Positions 1 to 5,142 of a stretch of 6,740 bases of DNA are shown piece after piece; the first letter of the stretch is position 1; each line of letters begins with the position of its first letter. The position numbers and the translations under genes were made by a program. The DNA comes from Saprospiraceae bacterium (lineage in GTDB: Bacteria > Bacteroidota > Bacteroidia > Chitinophagales > Saprospiraceae): assembly GCA_020437045.1 (NCBI GenBank), contig JAGQWV010000818.1:1-6740 (forward strand), in the 5' to 3' direction. The notes beneath the pieces were generated by a model. That model saw only the letters and a program-made list of their open reading frames with translations, did not search any database and was not told the origin of the DNA.

Positions 1-1006
1 TACCGGGATAGTAGGAAAGTGGCACCTGGGTCATCTCAAAGGTTATCTTCCCCTCGATCATGGTTTTGATCGATACTTTGGTTTTCCCTATTCTAATGAC
101 ATGATCGAATATGCGGGGAAAAAACCACCTCTTGGGAAATATCCTCCCATTCCTCTTTATGACCAGGATAAAGTGATCGAAACAGAACCCGACCAACGAC
201 AACTTACTAAGAGGTATACTGCCGCAGCTCTAGATTTTATTGATCAGAATAAGGACGGTAGATTTTTTCTTTATATGGCCCATAACTTTCCCCATGTGCC
301 TTTATTTGCTAGTGAGGATTTTGAAGGTAAAAGTAGCAGAGGTCTCTACGGTGACGTAGTCGAAGAACTTGATTGGAGTGTTGGACAAATAATGGACAAG
401 ATCAGATCCTTGGGATTGTCTGAAAATACCTTGGTCTTTTTTACCAGCGATAATGGCCCCTGGTTAGTCAAAAAAGCTGAGGGAGGCTCTGCCGGGTTAT
501 TACGTGAGGGGAAAGGAAGCACCTGGGAAGGTGGTATGAGAGAACCGGCGATTGCCTGGTGGCCAGGCACCATTGATGCCGGCACAACTACCCAGGCTAT
601 TTCGACGACGATGGATCTATTTGTTACGGCGGTTGATTTAGGTGGAGGAACCCTACCCGATGATCGGAAATATGATGGAAACAGCCTGGTACCGGTATTC
701 CAAGATGTTCATGCCAGTGTAGGAGATGAAGTGTATTACTATCTGGGGAGTGAACTTTTTGCTGTGAGAAAAGGTCCCTGGAAAATGCACTATAAAACAC
801 TTACACCATACGTTGGTGAAGCACCGGAGACTCATGATCCACCCTTGTTATTTAATGTAGAAGAAGACCCTTCAGAGGTAAGGAATGTGGCACAAGAATT
901 TCCGGAAATTATCCAAAAGCTTGAAAAAGTTGCCGAGGTACATCGCGCTACCGTAAAACCCGTTCCATCGATTTTGGAAATGGTTGACACTAATTTAATT
1001 CGATAA
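1..1006 (+). CDS. Arylsulfatase A-like sulfatase, 5'-truncated by the window edge
   Basis: Type I (formylglycine-dependent) sulfatase, hydrolysing sulfate esters, probably on glycans, in the periplasm or outside the cell. The frame is open from base 2, so the gene starts upstream. The first Met (101) is internal, because GKWHLG, a core sulfatase motif, lies before it at bases 14-31 with its Lys (17-19) and His (23-25). Other active-site landmarks follow: HNFPHVP at 281-301, the metal-binding Asp-Asn of SDNGP at 449-454, and the Lys of GKGST at 512-514 before TWEGGMREP. From memory, the order, spacing and the late HDPPLLFNVEEDPSE stretch match human arylsulfatase A closely. About 120 N-terminal residues are missing by that comparison, including the signal peptide and the C/S-x-P-x-R site modified to formylglycine, so activity and modification type cannot be checked. 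The substrate is unknown. A glycosyltransferase gene follows after nine bases and is probably co-transcribed. Confidence 0.93.
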   Translation, partial: TGIVGKWHLGHLKGYLPLDHGFDRYFGFPYSNDMIEYAGKKPPLGKYPPIPLYDQDKVIETEPDQRQLTKRYTAAALDFIDQNKDGRFFLYMAHNFPHVPLFASEDFEGKSSRGLYGDVVEELDWSVGQIMDKIRSLGLSENTLVFFTSDNGPWLVKKAEGGSAGLLREGKGSTWEGGMREPAIAWWPGTIDAGTTTQAISTTMDLFVTAVDLGGGTLPDDRKYDGNSLVPVFQDVHASVGDEVYYYLGSELFAVRKGPWKMHYKTLTPYVGEAPETHDPPLLFNVEEDPSEVRNVAQEFPEIIQKLEKVAEVHRATVKPVPSILEMVDTNLIR

Positions 1007-1015
1007 GTGTAGTGC

Positions 1016-1762
1016 ATGGCAGACCTCAAACTTTCGGTGGTCATCATTACCTATAATGAGGAAAAGAATATAGCCCGCTGTATTCACTCAGTAGCAGGAG
1101 TGGCAGATGAAATCTTAGTAGTTGATTCATACTCTACGGATCGAACAGTTGAAATTGCCCAATCACTATCAGCTACGGTGATTACTCATGTCTTTGTGGG
1201 GCATATCGAGCAGAAGAATTTTGCGCTTGATCAAGCAAAATACCATCATGTGCTCTCACTGGATGCAGATGAAACCTTATCGGTAGCATTGGCAGAAACT
1301 ATTTCCGGAATTAAGCTACATTGGTCTGCAGATGCTTACCGTTTCAATCGGTTAAATAATTTCTGTGGCCAGTGGATCAAACATGGACTTTGGTATCCGG
1401 ATCAGAAAATCAGATTGTGGAATAGACAGAAAGGACGATGGGGAGGGAGAAATCCTCATGATAAAGTAATTATGCAGGAAAAAAGTATCATTAAACCTGT
1501 ATCAGGTGATATTTTACATTATACGGTCGATACGGTCGAGCAATATTACAGTCAGATAAATAAATTTAGTTCGATTCAGGCCAATCAATTATCAGCAGAG
1601 GGTTTTAGACCTGGTTTTTTCCATCTGTATATGAAACCTGCATATAAATTTCTTGCCGCCTACTTTTTCAGATTAGGATTTCTGGATGGATGGAGAGGTT
1701 ATATGATTGCCAAAGGACAAGCCCTGGGAGTGTATCTGAGATATGCAAAAATCAGAGGTTAA
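1016..1762 (+). CDS. Family 2 glycosyltransferase, WaaE/LgtF-like
   Basis: Cytoplasmic or membrane-associated GT-A fold glycosyltransferase that moves a sugar from a nucleotide-sugar donor to an acceptor. The 248 residues begin with the family 2 signature VVIITYNEE (8-16), followed by VDSYSTDRT (37-44), QKNFALDQA (66-74) and the metal-binding DxD in LSLDADE (83-85). A WYPDQKIRLW segment (126-135) and NPHDK (146-150) sit where the acceptor and catalytic part lies in WaaE/LgtF-type enzymes of lipopolysaccharide core synthesis. The C-terminal 205-235 region is aromatic and basic, which suits peripheral membrane contact. The length is usual for this subgroup. The ATG nine bases after the sulfatase stop is the natural start, since the signature begins seven residues in; no clear Shine-Dalgarno is present. 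The acceptor could be lipopolysaccharide, an exopolysaccharide or a glycoprotein glycan. Donor and acceptor cannot be told from sequence, so no symbol is given. Confidence 0.9.
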   Translation: MADLKLSVVIITYNEEKNIARCIHSVAGVADEILVVDSYSTDRTVEIAQSLSATVITHVFVGHIEQKNFALDQAKYHHVLSLDADETLSVALAETISGIKLHWSADAYRFNRLNNFCGQWIKHGLWYPDQKIRLWNRQKGRWGGRNPHDKVIMQEKSIIKPVSGDILHYTVDTVEQYYSQINKFSSIQANQLSAEGFRPGFFHLYMKPAYKFLAAYFFRLGFLDGWRGYMIAKGQALGVYLRYAKIRG

Positions 1763-1824
1763 TCACAGTAAAGCCAGAAGCCAGATTAATCTCGATTTTA
1801 ATTTATCCGTATGTCAGGGAGGTT
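1763..1824. other. Convergent intergenic gap with a small palindrome
   Basis: Two converging genes end here. The 62 bases contain a perfect 10-base palindrome AGATTAATCT (1783-1792), a tandem AAGCCAG-AAGCCAG just before it (1771-1784), and a loose inverted repeat TTAATC/GATTAA (1759-1764 with 1784-1789) followed by T-rich sequence. A bidirectional terminator is expected at such a place, but no strong GC stem with a T tract is present, so none is called. Confidence 0.4.
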
Positions 1825-2730
1825 TTATACCACATGATAAATAAGTAATAAAGCAGGAGGCATTACTGCAAATGTTGGTAATATTTCCACGCTACTATAA
1901 GTACCCTTCAGGGCAATAGTTTGATTGAAGGTGCCTGTTGTCGTTTCAAATGTGGACGTTTTAAGTATGAGTTTGGAATCATCAACATAAATAGCTCCTC
2001 CATCGGACGTGACAATATTGTCTGTGAAAGTACAATTATAGACTAAAAGTTCATTGAGGGGTAACATGGACGCTGGATATGATCGAATAAAGAGGGCTCC
2101 TCCAATATCTGCCGTATTATTATCAAAAGTGCATTCCTCTAATTTTAGATCGCCATCGCTGTGAATTGCCCCACCACTTACTGGTGCAGAATTATTAAGA
2201 AAGGTACAATTAGTGAAAGAGCAAACTGGAGCGCCGGCGGTACGGACAGCCCCTCCCGTGGCCACAGCCTGTCCACCATCAAATGTCAGGGAATAAATTT
2301 CACAAGCTGAATTAATTTGAAAGAATCTGCCGGTTACACTTGCCACCAGTGTATTATGATTACCTAAAATCAGCAGACTGTCATTGATGTCTGGAAGGAT
2401 ATTTATATCCATAACCGCAGATGTGGTAAGATGGACTACTGTGCCGGAGATGGTAAATTGAATAGTATCCAGGCCGGGTTCCATATTGGCATCGACAAGT
2501 GCCTGGCGAAAGGAATTTAAACCCGCATCACTATTATTGGTCACCAAATAAATTTCTGCCTGAGCCGTAATGTTAAAAAACATCATTCCAATAATTAATA
2601 ACAGTTTATTTCCATAGATCTGATAAAACTGTTGCCGTATTTGTCTGGTAATTAGATGAAGTTCAGCTAAAAAGTAAGGAAATCGGTATTTGGCAATAAT
2701 TGCCATGGAGGTATAAACGGATAGAGTCAT
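1825..2730 (-). CDS. Exported polymorphic beta-helix protein, start uncertain, possibly degraded
   Basis: Predicted secreted or surface right-handed beta-helix protein; no enzymatic role is visible. After a hydrophobic segment ending in NITAQA (residues 53-58) comes IYLVTNNSDAGLNSFRQALVDAN, the usual opening of polymorphic outer-membrane-type proteins. Four GGA[VIL] turns follow (159, 186, 210, 244), interleaved with CTFxxN strands (175, 200, 233). The longest frame puts about 40 residues before the hydrophobic core, unusually long for a signal peptide. An out-of-frame ATG at bases 2615-2613 would give a perfect signal peptide if one A were added to the AAA at 2611-2609. So the true start may be there, with a one-base deletion or sequencing error, or at Met1 (2730) or Met9 (2706). 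The chain ends in PPALLLIYHVV with no type IX secretion C-terminal domain and only about four coils, shorter than usual for this type. It could be a decaying gene. It lies 116 bases downstream of the DUF1080 gene on the same strand. Confidence 0.75.
   Translation of the reverse strand: MTLSVYTSMAIIAKYRFPYFLAELHLITRQIRQQFYQIYGNKLLLIIGMMFFNITAQAEIYLVTNNSDAGLNSFRQALVDANMEPGLDTIQFTISGTVVHLTTSAVMDINILPDINDSLLILGNHNTLVASVTGRFFQINSACEIYSLTFDGGQAVATGGAVRTAGAPVCSFTNCTFLNNSAPVSGGAIHSDGDLKLEECTFDNNTADIGGALFIRSYPASMLPLNELLVYNCTFTDNIVTSDGGAIYVDDSKLILKTSTFETTTGTFNQTIALKGTYSSVEILPTFAVMPPALLLIYHVV
2669..2696 (-). promoter_or_regulatory. Possible Bacteroidota-type promoter for the beta-helix gene
   Basis: Read on the minus strand, TTG (2696-2694) is followed after 17 bases by TACTTTTT (2676-2669), which matches the Bacteroidota -7 consensus TAnnTTTG at all but the last defined position. 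It lies about 54 bases before the alternative ATG at 2615 and inside the long N-terminal extension of the annotated frame. If real, it favours the downstream start. AT-rich DNA gives such matches by chance, so this is weak evidence. Confidence 0.25.
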
Positions 2731-2760
2731 CTAGATGAAGTGTTGAGGTACTTAAAGATA

Positions 2761-2820
2761 ACCATATTATTTAAATATAGGTTAATGTACATCAGACACT
2801 AGAATTCACGACCATATTAT
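2761..2820. repeat. Direct repeat ACCATATTAT, two copies 50 bases apart
   Basis: ACCATATTAT occurs at 2761-2770 and again at 2811-2820, in the 116-base gap between the DUF1080 stop and the beta-helix frame. The first copy overlaps a 10-base palindrome TATTTAAATA (2768-2777). Just before the beta-helix frame, the minus strand reads TATCTTTA (2759-2752), one base off TAnnTTTG. The pair could be a regulator site or chance in AT-rich DNA. No hairpin terminator for the upstream gene is visible in the gap. Confidence 0.35.
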
Positions 2821-2846
2821 CTTCCCATTGTAAGATTAATTATACT

Positions 2847-4025
2847 TCAATTTTTATCAATGCATTTAATCCAAATATCTTTAAAAGAGACACCGGAAGG
2901 TCCGTGCTCTGGAAGTGCTAGCTGAAGGCCAGCTTGCAGACATAATTGTCCGCTATGATTATAATTTGGTAAGTGCGTTTCGGACGCTTTGATACCATTG
3001 ATGTACATGATGATGTGATCACCCAAAGCATAGATTTCTCCAGTATTCCAATCATTATAGCTGATCATTTGGCTCCATGCCCGGGCATGCCGCACTAAAG
3101 CGCCGGTAGAAAAGGCATGCGTAAATCCATTATGGTCATAGATATTACATTCAATGCTATTTTCCAGAGAGATTTCTTCACTCATGCCAGGCTTCCGGAT
3201 AAATATTCCACTATTATCTTCCTTGAGGATTTTAAATTGAAATTTTAAATGAAAATCTTTATAAATTCCATCACTGACTAAAAATCCTCCTTCTTTACCG
3301 GAATATCCGGATAGCGTTCCATCAATCACTTTCCAAACGGATGTACCCGTCGATTTCCAGCCTTTGAGTGTTTTTCCATCGAATATTTGTTCGTAATTGA
3401 TCCCCGGGTAAGAATGTAAATAATCTTCTGCTGTTGGTCCCACAATGCTAACATCTTCGGGCAGCATTATTTTGACATTACGGAAAATGTCTCCTTTTCC
3501 GGTCATTTTAATTTTAATTACACCTGTCGGGCTTCGCCGGTTGTGTGTCTCCGTCACTAAATTACCATTGATTAAGACTATCAGATGATCTTGTTGTGCT
3601 ATGATTTCAAAGGAGTTCCATCTTTTAAAATCAATGCTATCAATCCAGATCGCACGGGAAATATTTATAATGGACCCCAGACAATTCTGTTGATCAGCGT
3701 CTTTGTCAAATTGAACGGCATAACCACTTAGTTCCGGTATTTTTGTATCGGGATCACCGACACGAAAGAAGATCTGAGCTGTTGCTCCTTCATCCAGGAG
3801 AAATTCACCTTTTAGCCGGAAATTTGCATATTGCTTTTCGGTCGCTAGCCAGGCTTCCTCCCCTTTTGTTCCATAAGTTATTGCCCCGGCCTTCTCGATG
3901 ATGGTGCAATTCGCATCTTTGCTATAATCGGATAGATGATGCCGGTCAATAAGATTGATCCATTGGGCTTTGAGGGTAAAAACTCCAAAAATTTGCAGGA
4001 ATGAAAGGAAGACTAAAGATTTCAT
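2847..4025 (-). CDS. Exported protein with two 3-keto-disaccharide hydrolase (DUF1080) domains
   Basis: Predicted secreted or periplasmic glycan-active protein. Some members of this concanavalin-like family cleave 3-keto-glycosides; whether this one does is inference. The 392 residues start with a signal peptide ending near TLKAQ (1-21); no lipobox Cys is present. Domain 1 spans about 22-188 (WINLIDRHHLSDY, GYAVQFD, WNSFEIIAQ, LINGNLV, IFRNVKIM). Domain 2 spans about 211-388 and is closer to the family pattern: YEQIFDGKTLKGWK, WKVIDGTLSG, DNSGIFIRKPG, IECNIYDHNG, MYINGIKA, GQLCLQAGLQLALPEHGPSGVSFKDIWIK. Domain 1 lacks the canonical F-D-G-x-x-L-x-G-W opening, so the copies have diverged and one may bind rather than cleave. 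Many family members have a single domain. The ATG at 4025 directly precedes Lys-Ser and the hydrophobic core, so the start is secure. It is divergent from the gene at 4283 and is the first visible gene of the minus-strand pair. No catalytic residue can be assigned from sequence alone. Confidence 0.87.
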   Translation of the reverse strand: MKSLVFLSFLQIFGVFTLKAQWINLIDRHHLSDYSKDANCTIIEKAGAITYGTKGEEAWLATEKQYANFRLKGEFLLDEGATAQIFFRVGDPDTKIPELSGYAVQFDKDADQQNCLGSIINISRAIWIDSIDFKRWNSFEIIAQQDHLIVLINGNLVTETHNRRSPTGVIKIKMTGKGDIFRNVKIMLPEDVSIVGPTAEDYLHSYPGINYEQIFDGKTLKGWKSTGTSVWKVIDGTLSGYSGKEGGFLVSDGIYKDFHLKFQFKILKEDNSGIFIRKPGMSEEISLENSIECNIYDHNGFTHAFSTGALVRHARAWSQMISYNDWNTGEIYALGDHIIMYINGIKASETHLPNYNHSGQLCLQAGLQLALPEHGPSGVSFKDIWIKCIDKN

Positions 4026-4166
4026 GAAATGGCGGCTTGGTCAAAGAATGGACAATTTACATTATTACCGATAAATATCCTTGTACTTTAAGAAAGTGGA
4101 ACCGAAGAAATACGTTCGAGATTCTTGAATAAACAGCGAGAAAATAATTTCTTGTCCGCTGTAATT

Positions 4167-4190
4167 GACGCTTTATGCAGACGCATGCAG
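4167..4190. repeat. Interleaved short direct repeats GACGC and ATGCAG
   Basis: In the divergent intergenic region, GACGC occurs at 4167-4171 and 4180-4184, and ATGCAG at 4175-4180 and 4185-4190, giving GACGC-TTT-ATGCAGACGC-ATGCAG. The stretch also contains the palindrome GCATGC (4183-4188). It could be a regulator site for either flanking gene; no known operator is recognised. Confidence 0.35.
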
Positions 4191-4218
4191 GTGGGCTGTC
4201 TTTTGTGACCCTACAAAA

Positions 4219-4235
4219 TCACCCCTCCTGGGTGA
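4219..4235. promoter_or_regulatory. Perfect inverted repeat TCACCC-CTCCT-GGGTGA (hairpin or operator)
   Basis: A six-base perfect stem with a five-base loop, GC-rich within AT-rich surroundings, 47 bases before the ATG at 4283. There is no T tract on either side, so it is unlikely to be an intrinsic terminator. It lies upstream of the promoter-like element at 4258-4265, so an operator is easier to imagine than a leader hairpin. If transcription starts further upstream, it would be in the leader. Confidence 0.45.
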
Positions 4236-4257
4236 GAAATGAAATCGGAGCCTGAAT

Positions 4258-4265
4258 TAGTTTTG
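4258..4265 (+). promoter_or_regulatory. Possible Bacteroidota -7 promoter element TAGTTTTG
   Basis: TAGTTTTG matches TAnnTTTG at every defined position and lies 17 bases before the ATG at 4283, implying a leader of only about ten bases. No convincing TTG-type -33 element is found 17-23 bases upstream, and the match may be chance. The nine bases TCTTTGACC just after it (4272-4280) recur in reverse complement at 4039-4047, upstream of the divergent gene. Confidence 0.3.
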
Positions 4266-4282
4266 AGCAAATCTTTGACCGT

Positions 4283-5107
4283 ATGAAAACATATATCTAC
4301 CTTATATTTTGTCTCTTGAGTATTTCTCTTTCAGCGCAACCTGTAACCTACGACTTTGACACTTCAGGATTCGTGATCTTAAAAAGTCCCGCGGATACCG
4401 TGATGATGGGAAATAATAGCATTAGATTCTACAAAAATTTCCGGGTTAGGGGTGACATCGAAAAAGGGTATGTTCAAATCGGTTCCGGTCCTAATCCCAA
4501 TTTGGTTATGGTGGATGGGCAGCTCAATCAGAATGTGGAGCTTTGGAGTAATTTCAATGGAAGTGGTGCACTAAGACTCTATAATTATGATGCAAACGGA
4601 GCAGAGTTAAGTAGCATTAATTTAATTACTAATTATAATGGAACTCAGGATGCCCGGATCATTACTGATGAACTGGAAATCCGCGGAGGTTCCGATTTAG
4701 CAGAACTTTTTGAAATAAATGGATCAGTGAACATTGAACCCGGAATGCTGCTTTCCTTGGACCCTGGAGCAGCAGGCAAACTTCGGGTCACTCAATCCAG
4801 CTATGATCCATTTATTGCGGGTGTAGTTTCTGGGGCCAATGGTGTAAAACCAGGAATATTAATGGGACAACAAGGGACGATTGCCAATGGAGAAGAGTTG
4901 GTCACCATCTCTGGACGTACCTATGTGAAGTGTAATGCCGGTAATGGAGTGATTAAAATTGGCGACCTGTTAACCAGTTCAGAAATACCCGGAGAAGCGA
5001 TGAAGGCCGGAAAAAAGCGAAAAGCAAGAGGCGCTATTATTGGAAAAGCGATGAGCAATTTAGATCAGGAATCTGGCTATGTTTTGGTCTTAGTAAGTCT
5101 CCATTAG
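4283..5107 (+). CDS. Exported protein with uncharacterised C-terminal GSDLAE-type domain
   Basis: Function unknown. The 274 residues start with a clear signal peptide (1-19, ending SISLSAQ) and no lipobox, so the mature protein is probably secreted or periplasmic. Residues 20-130 are rich in Asn, Gly and alternating hydrophobics (RFYKNFRVRGD, LVMVDGQLNQNVELW, GALRLYNYDANG), as in fibre-like or beta-rich stalks. Residues 131-274 form a well-conserved domain that I recognise from many bacterial hypothetical proteins but cannot name: LEIRGGSDLAELFEI, PGMLLSLDP, YDPFIAGVVSGANGVKPGILMG, SGRTYVKCNAG, IKIGDLLTSSEIPGEAMKA, RGAIIGKAM, GYVLVLVSLH. The pattern faintly recalls phage tail-fibre peptidase G2-type domains, but that is only an impression. 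No catalytic triad or metal site is evident. The gene for the Asp-box propeller protein begins 35 bases later on the same strand, so the two are probably co-transcribed. No type IX secretion sorting tail is seen. The start is set by the signal peptide and the intergenic gap. Confidence 0.85.
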   Translation: MKTYIYLIFCLLSISLSAQPVTYDFDTSGFVILKSPADTVMMGNNSIRFYKNFRVRGDIEKGYVQIGSGPNPNLVMVDGQLNQNVELWSNFNGSGALRLYNYDANGAELSSINLITNYNGTQDARIITDELEIRGGSDLAELFEINGSVNIEPGMLLSLDPGAAGKLRVTQSSYDPFIAGVVSGANGVKPGILMGQQGTIANGEELVTISGRTYVKCNAGNGVIKIGDLLTSSEIPGEAMKAGKKRKARGAIIGKAMSNLDQESGYVLVLVSLH

Positions 5108-5142
5108 ATAGTTCTTTGTAAATGAAAATTTAAAAAATGTGC

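Noticed and set aside
346..1047. Three minus-strand frames opposite the sulfatase (346-585, 653-835, 832-1047)
   Set aside because: The plus-strand frame carries conserved sulfatase motifs through this whole stretch, and the antisense translations have no recognisable features.
1759..1800. TTAATC/GATTAA inverted repeat with T-rich tail as a terminator between the convergent genes
   Set aside because: The stem is six AT-rich pairs with a 19-base loop and no clean T tract, which is too weak to call.
5122..5133. ATG AAA ATT TAA mini-frame before the propeller gene
   Set aside because: It has only three codons before a stop, which is too short to be a leader peptide with any support.
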